From: Luscinia megarhynchos
Lineage: Eukaryota > Chordata > Aves > Passeriformes > Turdidae
Reading direction: 5' to 3'
NCBI GenBank assembly: GCA_034336665.1
Contig: JAPFBE010000003.1
Span: forward strand, 60,183,352-60,247,351
Length of the DNA stretch: 64,000 bases
Shown here: positions 1 through 12,351 of the stretch, one piece after another
Layout: each line of letters opens with the position of its first letter
Numbering within the stretch: the stretch's first letter is position 1
Made by a program: the position numbers and the translations under genes
Notes under the pieces: generated by a model
Seen by the model: the letters and a program-made list of their open reading frames with translations, nothing else
Told to the model about the DNA's origin: nothing
The model's database searches: none

Positions 1-2271
1 AAATGAAACAACCCCTTAAATTATTGCATTTTCAAAAAGAATCATCATCTCATTGTGCAGATGGTGTGCGCCAGGGCCTCATTAGCATCTTGCTCTATTT
101 TTAGTCCCTCTTCTTGCTGCACATGAAATCTGGCTGTATTAAAGGAGTTGCCACAATGCCTTCCCCAAACATCATTCTGGTCCACAAAAGGCACTCTGCC
201 CCTTTAAGGGGTTTAAGGCACAGTTGACTTCTCTGCAAATCAGTGTCTGCTCTGCAACCACCAGTGTGTTTGTTCAGGGGCAAATGGAGGAAAATCACCT
301 CTCACATCTCCTTCTTCCACCATCAGCATCTTTTTTTTCTGTTCCTGCTGTGAAGAAAGTTGTCAGTCCTGAAAGCATAGAGCTCTCCTGTTTGAACTTT
401 GGTGAAAGAAAGGCTAGGATTGCTCTGGCAGGCCATAGAAATGAGGACAATGAAAATCAAATTTTCTGTTTGCTGCTGAACTGGAGCCCAGTGCTAACCC
501 ACAGCCCAGGGTGCTCCTTTGGTAACCTTTTGTTGTTGCCAGCTGGTAAATGAATGACCTTCCTAGGCAATTTTAACACAAGCACAAAGTACCTTTGCTC
601 CTAGCCTGTGGTGTTTGGGACAAGTTTCTGTCTGGTTTTCCTGGAGATTTGAGCCCTCAAAAGAGTGGAGGCTGATGTGAACAATGTAAAGATTTTATTC
701 CTTGCCTCCTGAAGTCGATGTCAAAATACCTGAAATGCATCACATCCTCAAAGTGCCCTTACCTCCACCCTCCACAAGAGAAACTGCAGGTCACCTGAGC
801 AAATGCAGACACTTACCTTCCACTTGTCTAAAATCAAAGGGGGTAACACCCATGCTTCATGCCCAATGGGAGAAATTCGTTCTTGTAGTCCCTTCAAGCC
901 CACTTCCATTTGCAGATACAGCAGGAAATTTCAGGTGCCTCCACTCTGGACCAGATACAGCTCTCTTTCACTTTTTTCCTGAATTATTTGACATGAGCTC
1001 CATGTCCCTTGCAGCTGAGTTCCAGAGGAAAGAATGGTAATGAGGCAGTAATTTGTATGAGAACAACAGGTCAGCTGAAGGTATCCTGCTCTGAGAAGAG
1101 GCTGGAGGTTGCTTCAATAAACCATGAATATTCATCTTGCATGTCTGGTCAGTTTTGATCACTCAGCTGAATTTTCAAGGCAATTCCTATCAAGCTTCAT
1201 GAGCGCCTGAAACAGCTTTTGGCAATAAGAAGGCAAAGAAAAAAATGATGTTAAAAGGGATTGACAGGCAATAGGGTTAGAGATCCTGCCCAAATTTGAT
1301 CTTGCAAATAACCAACCTAAAATTAAGTAATTAATCTGTGAAGGCTTTTGATAACTCATGTGGTAATGCTAAAGTATATTCCCTGTTAACTGTCCAGAAG
1401 AAAAAAATCCAAACAGACAAAAATCAATGCCCAAAGCCTGCAAGAAATGAGGAGCAAATTCATGTTGATTCCATTTAATGAAATGACAGAAAGATTAGAA
1501 AATGCCAAGAGCCACTTTCTTTGCTTTCCCACAGGACCAAATTTGGGCTAGGCACAAGTCCCAACTCTGATTCCTATGTGGATTGTCAAGCTCCTACCAC
1601 AAATTGCAGGTGGTGCTAAATCCAGCTCATGAGGGACAGTCCAAGCAGGAGTACAGGGACCTCTGTTTTGCCTTTAGTGATGGTGACACTTTTCTCTTCA
1701 AACCAGTTGTGACTGTAGAAGATTAAATGTAGCAAACAAATTGTAAGACAAGCTTTAGCAGGCAGTGCATTTTGGCAATTTTTCTTTTCTTTTCTTCCTA
1801 GTATTTAATTTTAACTGTCTCATGATGCAGCACCCTCTTCATAAAGTAGTCCCCCAGTGCAAGCAGGTGATACAAGCTGAGAATATCAAATAGGATTTGC
1901 ATGGCACACATTGTGAAATGTTTTCTAGATACCCATAGAAATGTTTATTGCTGCTCTTTCATGTAATGCATCATCATAAGAATTTCTAGAAGATTATATA
2001 CATTGGTTCAGATTAAGAAATTCTCTCGGAGGTACCATTGCATGTTAAATTAGAGCACTCCATGCAATGTAACGTGTTAAGTCAAAATCAAATATTTGGG
2101 GAGTCAGTGGCATATGAATGGGAACAAATACAAATATGTGTTAAAATATGTGTGGAGAAAAACACTGCTTAGGATTTGTACAGTAAATTACCTATTCCTA
2201 TGCTACTTTCTTTACTCAAATTCCAATCTGGCATAATTTACCTGAGTTCAGGCTGGTTATTTGTGCTTGTC
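1..2271. other. Noncoding DNA, no gene seen
   Basis: Open frames here are all short (under about 115 codons), without family motifs, credible splice pairing or codon bias. The sequence turns AT-rich from about 1900 to 2250. Nothing further is recognised. Confidence 0.6.
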
Positions 2272-2871
2272 CAATGGCATCCTGGCCTGGATCAGCCATA
2301 GTGTGGCCAGCAGGACCAGGGCAGGGATTGTCCCCCTCTCCTGGCTCTGGTGAGGCCACAGCTCAGACCCTGTGCTCAGTTCTAGGCACTATAAGAAGCG
2401 ACTCTCGGGTGCTGGAGGACATCCAGAGAAGGGCAGTGGATCTGGGAAGGGTTTGCAGCACAAATATGATGAGGAGTGGCCAAGGGAGCTGAGGGTGTTC
2501 AGTCTGGCAGAGAGGAGGCTCATGGGGGACCTTATCACTTCTAAAGCTGCCTGAAAGGAGGCTGGGGGCAGGTGGGGTCAGTCTCCTCTCCCTGGAAACC
2601 ACTGACAGCATGAGAGGACATGGCCTCAAGCTGCTCCAGGAGAAATTCAGGTTGGACATCAGAAAGAATTTCTTCATGGATTGGGTGGTAAAGCATTGGA
2701 ATAGGCTGCCCATTGGAAATGACTGGGTCCCTGTCCCTGGAGGTATTTAAAAGATTTGAGATGTGGCACTGAGGGACATGGTTTAGAGGTCACCTTGGCA
2801 ATGCTGTGTTAATGGTAGGACTCAATGATCTTAGAGGTCTTTTCCAACCTAAATAATTCAATGGTTCTGTA
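2272..2871 (+). mobile_element. CR1 LINE fragment, 5'-truncated, plus strand
   Basis: This is the 3' portion of a CR1 non-LTR retrotransposon in sense orientation. It begins with sequence from the end of the reverse-transcriptase ORF (CCAGCAGG ... GATTGTCCCCCTC), continues through the typical 'GGACATCAGAAAGAATTTCTTC' and 'ATAGGCTGCCC' blocks, and ends in the conserved terminus CTTAGAGGTCTTTTCCAACC followed by a worn octamer-type tail (ATTCAATGGTTCT). It is heavily mutated, with no intact ORF, so it is an old, inactive insertion. Family assignment rests on remembered CR1 landmarks. Confidence 0.9.
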
Positions 2872-5800
2872 AGGATCAGCCTTGCACTGTCTATCCAAAA
2901 GAACAGTTTCAATTTCTCAAAGGATTCATTTTCTTGACATAGTGGCATGGTGATTCTGCTTGAGTTTTAAAAGAGGAAATGGGCTTTTGCAATTCTGTCA
3001 TTGATGCTCACAGATGGACACACCTCAGCGTCTCAGAGGACAATCTAAGCTTTGGGTGAAGTGACCTGGACAGCCATTAACAATGCAGTAGTCATCTTCC
3101 AGGAAACCCTCTCCTCCATTGTGCTCTGGCGAGTTCCAGGGGTGCTCACCTCGCCAGCCCAGCTCCCAGCCCTCCTCAGTGCACTCCTTGAAGCCTCTCT
3201 CTAACTCATTGGGACTGGAAGGATGTGTCTCAGTCTCTTGCTGATTTTCTGAGTCTGTGATGCCTTGTGCTAGCTTGCTTTAGGGTTCAACGTGTCTGTC
3301 CTGGGAAATGACACTGTGTTATCACATGTGACATCTACACAAGGCTGAAGAGAGACCCAGGATCCCCTAACCCTCTGGGGATATGAATACTTGTGCAATT
3401 ATGTTGACATAATACAAAGGTAGTTTGGGTTCACTTTTTCAGCTGGAAAATGTTCATTTTAAAGGAATTAAAGAGAGAGCCTTTAAGCATTGGAAGGGGA
3501 TGAGATTGCTATCTGTGGATGAATAAGTATAGTTTTGTAGTGTGTTTGGGTTGGGGCAAGGCTGCTTGCCAGGGAAGAAATGTTGAGGTGGGGGAATGAG
3601 AGGATAGCCAGCTCTTCTTTGAGTGGTGACCCATACCCCATGATGCTGAGCTGGAGCTGCAGCCTGAAGGCTGTGGTCCCAAGGACTGAGGATCATGCTT
3701 GGGGTCATGCATCTCCATGAAACACAATCAAAATCTCTCCTAGATGAAGTGATCTGAATGTGGTTATCATCACTGGATGGGAACAGACCAGTAAGCCATA
3801 GGGATTTTAGTGATAATGAAGATGCTTCCCAGCATCACCACTGTTATTTCTTCCTTTCACCAGTGAGGCTGAGGCCAAAAATTTATGAAGCTCTCCTGAT
3901 CACAGCCCCACATGGGAGCTAGCCAAAAGCAGTCTCTAACTACACATCCCTTTTCTGACACACTCCCACTTGAGTGCAAATAAGTCCCCAGTCCAGTTCA
4001 ATTAGTGCTTCTCTGATCAGAGACAACTCCCATCGAGTCTTTTAACATGCAATTATACTTTGAAAGGTCACTCTGGGAAAACTGTGCCATGAGGCTTCAT
4101 GTTTATTGACTCCCTTCCCTGAGCAATTTGCTCAGTTTACATGTAATGAATAAAAGCTGTTCTTGGCTGCTGCCCAACCTGACTGGTCTAAAAGCCAAGC
4201 TGTGTCAGCCTTCTGCCAGGGCATTAACACCAAAATTAAGGTTGCTCCAGAAAAACCTCTTGACCTAGGAGTGTACTTTTTCCTGTTGCCTTTGCATTTG
4301 GACACATTATCATAATCTCCATTTACCATAATTGGTGTCAGCATTTCCCATTCTTATTTTGAGCTGCTGCTGAAGTCCACTACTGCTTGCACCCAAATTA
4401 AATTTTTCTGTCATTTTTCCCACTGTCAATTTTCACCTGCATATTAGCTTCTAAGCTAACTGTGATGGTTCAAACCTGTCTCTAGAACTGGCTGTATTGT
4501 CTGCTCAAGGCAAACAGGAGAGGAGAATGGGGTTTGTTTTGTTAAACACTATATCAGCCTTGCAGAGGGCATGCAATGTGTAGGGTTAATTTGGCTCCAG
4601 GGTTAATTTGGCTAATGGGCAGCTGACCCACCATGGCTGGGCAAGTGTCTTAACCTGACAAAGCAGTGGGACTGTTATGGCAGGATGGTTTCTGGTGCTT
4701 GTGCTGGCTTGTGCTGTAGTCAGACCACAGACCTCACAGCAAATGCAGTGTGAGAATAACACCTTTGCAGGCCTGGGGCTGGGAAGGATCATTCTGCTCT
4801 CATGGCCAGATGGTGCAGAGGGGTTTCTGCACCTAGGGGAGTATCACTAAGCCTGGAGCAGAGCTATGCTGTGCCTACAGAGAAAAGTTGTGTCACTGAG
4901 GAAATGAGAGCCCATCTCACTCACCAGCCTTCGAGGCTGAATGGGAAGTACAACCACTGTACATGGAAACTTCACAAGTCACAGCAGGGCTTCCACTTAG
5001 GTTGCAATTTGAGTGAAGTGAGCGTGTTTTGCAGAAATAAATCCTCTGATATGTGGGAACATGGTGCTATGGCTCATATACAAAGATTTCTCCATATTTG
5101 AGTCTTTGAGTCAGTGCTCTTTGGTGATTCTGTCTGTGCACAGCCATGGGCCCTCCAGGGTGAACAGCCCTGTGGTTCTCCTCAGTGCCTGAGATCTCCA
5201 TGGCTGGTGATTCAGCTCTGATTCATCCAGGTTCCAGCAGAGACAAGAGCAATCAGGAGGCATGGGTGAGGTGTGATCCAGCACAGACAGTTTGATTGCA
5301 TACACTAAGGATACATCTCATGCTGAAATACTTTTTCAATATGACTTCTCAGTGTATACACAACCTCCAACACATTTCCAGTCCTGCAGTGGCTGTAAGG
5401 CCAACGAGTTTTCCATAATCCACAGCCTGGCTGTCAGCATCAGCCTGTGCAGACACACACTGCTGGAGAGCCCAGGTTTAATCTTCACTGGTTTCCAGCG
5501 TGGGAGTTTATCACACACAGTCACTGTACAATTGCAACAACAATTTACAGTCTGCCAGGAATCCAGCCAGTCCTCCTCATACCTGGGGCTGTCCCTATCT
5601 TCTGCCAACCCAGCAGAGGAGCTGTGTGGAGGCTTACCCAGAGGAAGCTGGATAAATCTCCTTGGCAGCTCTCACACTGCTCACACCACCCAGTCGATAT
5701 TTATACTCCTTTTTTTTTGCAGTCCTGATTAAGTATTTCTTAGAGAAAACTCTGGAAGTGACAGTACAGTAACTGTGACATGCTGAAGTTCAACTCTGTC

Positions 5801-8800
5801 TGCCCACTGGAATTCCTTTTCCAAGGACACATGCCACAAGAAACTGCTGCCCAGAGGCAACAGCAATATATTTCTGTTTCACTCAGGACTCTGTAGCTGA
5901 TTTTTTTTTGTTCAGCATTTCTTTGAGTAATCAGAGTAGCCCTGAGACTGTCACTCTCCTGGATATCTCCCTCCACATCTCAATTAGGCAAGAACACAGG
6001 CCTCTCCTGAAGCTCACTTGAAGTAATGACTGCTTACAGTATCAGCTGCTACTTTTAAAGATGTTATCAGTCCTCACTGTGTTATTATTTTCTGTTATTG
6101 AATACAGAAATTGAATTAATTGATTAAAATTTAATTGAATACAATTATTCATTTGTGTTATTGTAGTTCCCAGAGATATCTCTCTCGATCAGAACTGTAC
6201 TATGGAAGTTGCAGTAGCACCTAGCCATGTTTTGCAGTGTTCTGTCATTGTCAGAGGCCAGAGAGGAACCTATATCCTGAAACAAAAAATATCTGATGGT
6301 GATTAGAATGTGCCTAATGTTTCTGATGTGCCAGATCCTGCTTTAATTCTCAAAGCTAAGGGAGGAACTCACATTGATTTTGGCTGCTGTTAATCTGAAC
6401 CACTCTAGAATAGCAGCATCAAGTTTTGGGACCCAGCTATTTGCTATGGTTTGTGAGGAAAGACCCAGACTGATCCCTGTGGGTGTATCCAGTGGTCCTG
6501 CTGTGAAAGGCAGAGGCAGAGATGTCAGGCTTGCCTGCATCCCTTCCATGCACTCACACTGAGGATCCTTGCAGAGCCTCTGTGGAGCCTTGCTGTCTCA
6601 TGCCCTGAAACCATCTCAGCCTAAAAGTCAATATTAGTATATTTAAAGAACAGTCTCAGAGTCATCAAAGTCTTCAGCTTGGCAGCTGTTACCTTCAGTG
6701 GCTGAAGCAGAGATTGCAACATGAAGAGAATTTCTACAAAGACTTGCCAGTCTGGATTCACCTTGAACAGGTGGGAGATGTAGTGCTTTCCCCACATTCT
6801 GCTCGCCAGGCAGTCTGATCTGAAAACAAAGTTCCTTTCCAGACTTATTTCATACATTACAGTGCTTGCTTTACTTTTTAAAGTGGTCTCACTTAGAAAC
6901 AAAGAATATCTGAGTTTTTCCTGAACTCAAGCCAATAGGACCTGGCTGACAGTGAGATATCTCTTGCTATTCAGACATCCAGTCTCAGCAATAAGAAAAG
7001 GGCTTTGAAGATCACCTGGAAATTCTGCCCTAAATCTCACATTTGCATTTGAATAAGTTTATTTCTTTGTCTAAAAGCTCTGATTTTTCAGTCTGTACTG
7101 CATGGACGTTGAAGCACTTCATCACTGTTGCTATGAAAGTTCAAAGCCATTTATCTTCAATAAGGTTACTTGATGCAATTTCTATCAGGAAGAACCTCTC
7201 TTCCTGGAACTTTCTACAAGATTAAGTGATGTATTCAGGTAGGCAATGTCTCAGGAGGATTCTCCCTACCTGGAAGACATAAAGCTCATTCTGGTTGAAG
7301 GATAGCAGGCTTTGCAATTGGTGTTTCCCATTTGCCTTCTACTACAGTTTGTTAGTTTCTTTTTTGGAGCCTGGAATCCTTTTGTAAAAGTACTGTGAGA
7401 AGAGCCATCTTTGCAATGAAAACCATTCTTCCCTTGAAGATGATCACTGCCTCCTAATCTTTCACGTGTATTTTCTGGAGTGGCAGAGCCCAAAGGAAAA
7501 TAAGAAAACTATGCATTAATCTATTGCCTGTATGGAGAGAAAAGAATGTGTGCTTGTAGTCCTAGCCAGGGGTGTGAGGTAGAGGTTTAATGTGATGTTC
7601 TGCCAAAGATTTTTTTGGTATGGTTTTCAGCAAGTACTTTACTGTCCTGGTGGGAGCTATGCAGGTGAAAGTCAGCAAAACTGTCAGGTGTCAGGACCTG
7701 GAGGAATCATTAGCAGCTGCAGGTAGCTGGGTGCCCACCAAACCCCAAGGAGCTGGGCAGGACTGGGGCTGGATGTCTGCCCTCACAGTGCAGCATCCTT
7801 GTGCAGGACCACTCACATGCAGACCCAGTGGATCTGATCACCTGCACTGCTCCAGAGACAAGGTTCCCAGGAGAGGAGAGACCCTGTAGCCAGGTGAAGG
7901 TGCTTATGAGAAATGTCTCTACACAGAGCCTCAACTCCTGCAGTTTGCTGCTCCCAGGAGGTCTGCCTGCTTTCCTGGCAGCCCCTCTGTGGCTGCACTC
8001 CAAGGGGTTCCTGTCTGGAGGATGAGCTCTGCCCTCAGCTCTATGTGCACCCCTCTGGGGCCTGCAGGTGCTACCCTGTGCTACCCTGCTGTGAAACCCT
8101 CTCTGTTTCTGCAGGCTCATCTCTGCAGAAGAGGAATCATATTTGTGTGTGAAGAGTTCTGGTGGTGACACATGGCAATCCTTGTTTTCCACCCTTTCAG
8201 TCTGATGGTGTTGGCAGGCAGAGTCTATTGAACTGAAAAAAAAATATACTAAAAAACTTATATTTGTGTCTGAACAGTTCAAAATCTGCAGCTCTTCCAT
8301 GTGAGACGGTGGTTCTGATTCAATTGCAGAAGAAGCACATCTGACTCTATTCTGACAGACTCTTCTCCAATCAAAGTGTTTTTCAGGTGTGTGCTGGGCT
8401 AGAAAAACAGATAAATCACCTATATACTACAGTACTGTCAATTGGATTTAGTTCCTTGGATGCACAAAAGAGAGAGCCATGCAGTAGGATCCTGTAATTT
8501 ATTGGGACTCATTTTGCTATAGCCCTGACTTGTGCAGAATTTACCACCTCTTGTTCCTTCAGTAGTTTACTGGCCTGTATTCATAAGGGTGGTATGTAAC
8601 AGAGGGTGTGATATCAAGTCCAGTGAGCAGAGGACTACTGCCCTACTTCCCAACAAGTCCTACAGCCAGCACTGGCACAGCAAGACTCTTTGTCATCTTC
8701 AAGATGAGGAGGCTCAGGATGCTGCAGCTGATTTATAAGGAGTCATGGATATATGATGTGGGCTTAATTCATAATGGCATTGAGCTGAAAGCACTAATGC

Positions 8801-11539
8801 TGTTTTACTGCAGATCTGACATTTGAATTCACATGGTGTCTGATGGATAGTGCAGAAGAACCAAAGCAGGTTTTCTAGTGGGTCTGGTAGCAATCCATCT
8901 GTCTCAGTCTGATGAAATTATTGCTGCAATTTACTAAACTAAGCACAAGAAAATCCATCTGTGAACAGAGATATATAAAAATCCTAAAAATAAAACCGCA
9001 AACCCAAAGCCAATATTTTGTCTGTGTAAAAAACCCCAAAAAACATCTGAAACTCCCACCAAAACAAAGAGGGAACATCACTCTCAGGTAGATAAGGGAA
9101 ACAGAATTTTGCAACAGCTGCATAGCAATTTTGAAAGACCTCATTTTCTCCTGCACCACATGAAAGATACTTCCTTACTTCAAAGAGATGTAAGGCTGTG
9201 TTCTTTAAGGGAAGGCAAGAATTCAGATTTAATACATTATAAAGATGCAAAATATTAGAGTACAAAATAAGTTTTAGAAGCCCTGATTTCAGATCAAATT
9301 TAGGAAACCAAGCTTCAGCTGCCTTTCAACAATAAACAGAGCTGTAAAAAATGTTATACCAGGAGCACTGAAAGAATGCTTGCAAACTGAATTTCATTGT
9401 TGATCCTATTTGCCAGTATTTTAGGATTTATGTCCTACCATGCAGAATATTTGCTTCACCTTTGCTTTATGGCAGTATAAGGTTGCTCATAGGCTTTGAA
9501 TTATGACAGAAATACAATGTCTTCTATAGTAGAAAGTCCTTAAATATACCTTAAAACATTTGCACTTCATGTTGAGACACTTATGAAAGCTGGATTTAGG
9601 CAACCATATCTCATTCCTCCCCAAAATATGTCTTCCTTTTCTTTACTGGAAGCCTTACTGGACAGATTTTCATCTGTACTCCAATGTATACAAATTTCTG
9701 AAATCTCTGCCAGAGCTGGATCTTTGCAGATGTGGAATAAACTGATGAAGGAGTTTACTTGGTTGGCTTCAGAAAGCAGCGAGAACAATCTAAACAATAG
9801 CATCCAACAGGCACAAATGTGAGAAGACAAGAAGTGCCATGGGCTCTGCAAGTCCAAAGGGTGAAACCACAGTTGAGGGCTTGAGAATGGGCTGAGAAAG
9901 GCAGCTAGATGAGAGGAGAAGACTGAAAACAAAATGGAAAAGCTGAACTGTTTGTGTGGTCACAAGAAAGAACACATTGGGTGTGTGGAAGGTTTTGTTG
10001 GGGAGGTCACATTTCCACTATGCCTCCTTCAAAACTTGGATTCTGGCAAGAGATGGAGATATCCATTCCAGAGAGCTGATATTGTCACTCTCCTCCTGCT
10101 CAGAAGTACACTGGTCCTTTGGCAAGGACCATACACCAAAATACCTACATTTCAGTAGATATTTCAAGGAAAAAAAAGTGCCAACTAACAAGAAGTAAAC
10201 AGACTGAAAAAATGAGTAGGCTAAGAAATATACCTCCCCCTAGAACTTGTAGTCAGGCAACAAAAGCATCATTACATTTGGTCTCTATCCCTGTGTACAA
10301 AGATCTCAGGAAGTTTAAACTAGAGGCACTGGTTTTATTGAGGTTTTTATTGCTTTTGCTTTGTTTTAATTCAGCAGCAGAATAATTGTTAGAGGAGCTG
10401 GAGAAGCCAGTTTCAGTCCACAAAAACACCAATGATTTATTTATTGCTATCATTTAGGGAAAGGGCAGCATTTGCTGCTCCTGAATATTTAACATTGCAG
10501 GGAAAAAGCCAGCCACTCTGAAGCTTGCCTATTCCAGTGAGGCACTGCAAATCAGTATGCTACCCTTGGCCCCTCTAAATTCAGAGGTGGCAGTGCTGGG
10601 AAGCTATTCTCCAGTGCCTTCTTACAGGGACTGAGGCTTCCTCAGAGCTCAGCTTGTGTGCTCATGAGCAGCCTGTTGAAGAGACCCTCACCCTTCTCTG
10701 ACCTTCTATGAAAGTCCAGGTAAGGAGGTGAGGTGCATCTATGCCTCAAGAGGCATTTACCTGCATGGCATTCATCTCAGGAAAACTGCAATTCATTTTA
10801 CTCCATGCATCATTTATAATAATCCTCAGGAGAGCAACGGGTGGGAGAGATCAGCATCAGTGGTTTTGCCTACCCAAAGCTAGAGTGAGATGCATTTTGA
10901 AACACTGAAGGACTGCTCCTAGCTTGTATACCCCCTTCCTTGGATTTCCAAGGGGCTCAAGCTGTGGGCCTCAGTCTCTCTAGCTACTAACTGACCCAAC
11001 CCACCAGATGTTTTTTGAAAATTCATTTGGGAGCAGGCAGACCACAGCCACACACAGGCAGAAGGGAAAGCAGGAAAAGACAGTTTCCCATGCTTCTCAT
11101 GTGTCACACTGTCTGTTGAGCCCCCTCCTCCAACACATCACCTACTGCAGTGGGATTTCACTGCTGCTGTTGGCTGTGGAGGAAACAGGCCTGGCTGCAG
11201 ATGGGAATGAGAGACAGGAGAGCGGCCAGCACCTGCCTCCAGCTCTCCCCCAAGGAAACATCCAAGGCAGAAGCTCTTAGAAAAGCCTGTGTATTTTTGT
11301 GACCATCACTGTTTGTGAAACACCCTCAGCAGAAGGAAGTGACAGTCACCCCTCACCACCACTCCACAAAATGTATGCAAGGGAAAAACATTGCATTTTT
11401 TTTCCAAAGGAGTGCATGTCAAGTCTCAAAGCCAATTTGGAAACATGTGTCCAATCTATATTGCTGTAAATCAGTGTTTAGCAGCACAAACTGAAGGTCT
11501 AACTGGCACAGAATTCAGCAGCAAGATTTGTACCCAACT
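2872..11539. other. Noncoding DNA beyond the SIAH3 3' end
   Basis: Apart from the possible LTR edge near 4461, I see no gene, RNA gene or clear repeat. A GC-richer patch at about 7700-8120 holds a 196-codon minus-strand open frame with no recognisable domain, judged a chance ORF. A short direct repeat (TGCTACCCTG twice) lies near 8070-8090. In mammals SPERT/CBY2 follows SIAH3 on this side; none of its exons was found. Confidence 0.55.
4461..4620 (+). mobile_element. Possible endogenous-retrovirus LTR remnant (5' edge only)
   Basis: The segment starts TGTGATGGTTCAAACC, which resembles the opening of avian ERVL-type LTRs. It is followed by a purine-rich stretch (GGAGAGGAGAATGGGG). A 15-bp motif (AGGGTTAATTTGGCT) occurs twice, at 4582-4596 and 4599-4613. 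I could not find a matching CA end, flanking target duplication or any internal viral sequence, so the right edge is undefined. No viral coding sequence is recognisable. Confidence 0.2.
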
Positions 11540-11556
11540 TAGGACCCATCTTTTGC

Positions 11557-11562
11557 TTTATT
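11557..11562 (-). other. Candidate poly(A) signal for SIAH3
   Basis: The plus strand reads TTTATT, which is AATAAA on the SIAH3 sense strand. Moderately T/G-rich sequence follows on the sense side (plus 11500-11540). Alternatives are ATTAAA at 11733-11738 and a tandem AATAAATAAA at 10436-10445, which would extend the UTR to nearly 2 kb. The hexamer is common by chance in AT-rich DNA. Confidence 0.3.
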
Positions 11563-12250
11563 TTCTGAAAATCTCTTTTTGAATGCTTAAGGAAACAGCA
11601 GCTAAAAAGATGAATGCCCCAATGGTTGAGTATGGTTATATCCATCCTATGGCCAAACCATCTAGCAACCTCTCCCTGATGTTTATGATACAAGAGTGAG
11701 ATTTAGCCATGCTCACAGTGGTCATTCCCAATTTAATGCAAGATGAGGTTTCCCAGCCCTTGGCTGAGCAGAGGGGGTGACTTTTTTCTTCTAAGCTTTC
11801 ACTGTTTGGGTGAGAAAGTTGTTTCCTCAGAAGCTGAAGGGAGCTCTGAAACTGCCAGCTCCCACAGGGCTTGGCTGTGCACAAAATACAGGAGTGAAAT
11901 CACTATTGCTAATATGGAAACCTGGGTGTTCTTGTCCCATAGTGGAATACTTCACCCTTTCATCAGGCACAGGGGCCTCTGGTCCATTAGGCAGGCAATG
12001 AAGGAAATGTATTTGCATAGCATGGTCAGACCAAAGGTTTCTGCCAGTCACCCTGGGTGCACTTTTCATTAACAAGTGTTGTTTCCAGCACTGCTGGAGG
12101 GCGACAATAAATTGATTAGCCTCTTTAAAATTTCTCATAAAATTGTATTAGCAAAACGGTAAATACATGACACAGGGACCGTAACCACGGCATGTTTACA
12201 TAATGCCCACTGTGGACGAGTACTAAATACCATAAAAGACCTGAGACCCA

Positions 12251-12271
12251 CCCCCCCCCCCAAAAAAAAAA
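12251..12271 (-). repeat. Oligo(C)11-oligo(A)10 tract in the SIAH3 3' UTR
   Basis: The plus strand has eleven C then ten A. In the transcript this is ten U followed by eleven G, then U and three more G, about 80 nt after the stop codon. Long G runs of this kind are length-unstable and can stack into G-quadruplexes. Confidence 0.9.
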
Positions 12272-12351
12272 GTCTGTGAGTTCTGGCTCTCAGAAGGCAG
12301 CTAGAGCACCATTGTAGTTGCTGTTGTTCCTCCTCCCCTTCCTCCTTGCCC

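Larger units (their letters stand above)
11540..12351 (-). other. SIAH3: SIAH3 3' untranslated region (probable)
   Basis: This is the sequence following the SIAH3 stop codon on the minus strand. It includes an oligo(T)-oligo(G) tract at 12251-12271. The block at about 12090-12240 keeps six or so CpGs in an otherwise CpG-poor area, which hints at conservation. The first canonical sense-strand AATAAA is at 11557-11562, about 790 nt after the stop, with an ATTAAA variant earlier at 11733-11738. The true cleavage site is unknown, so the lower boundary is a guess. Confidence 0.45.

Noticed and set aside
7710..8300. 196-codon minus-strand open frame
   Set aside because: No recognisable domain, low-complexity GC-rich patch, no splice or promoter context. 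Frames of this size are expected by chance over 64 kb in six frames.
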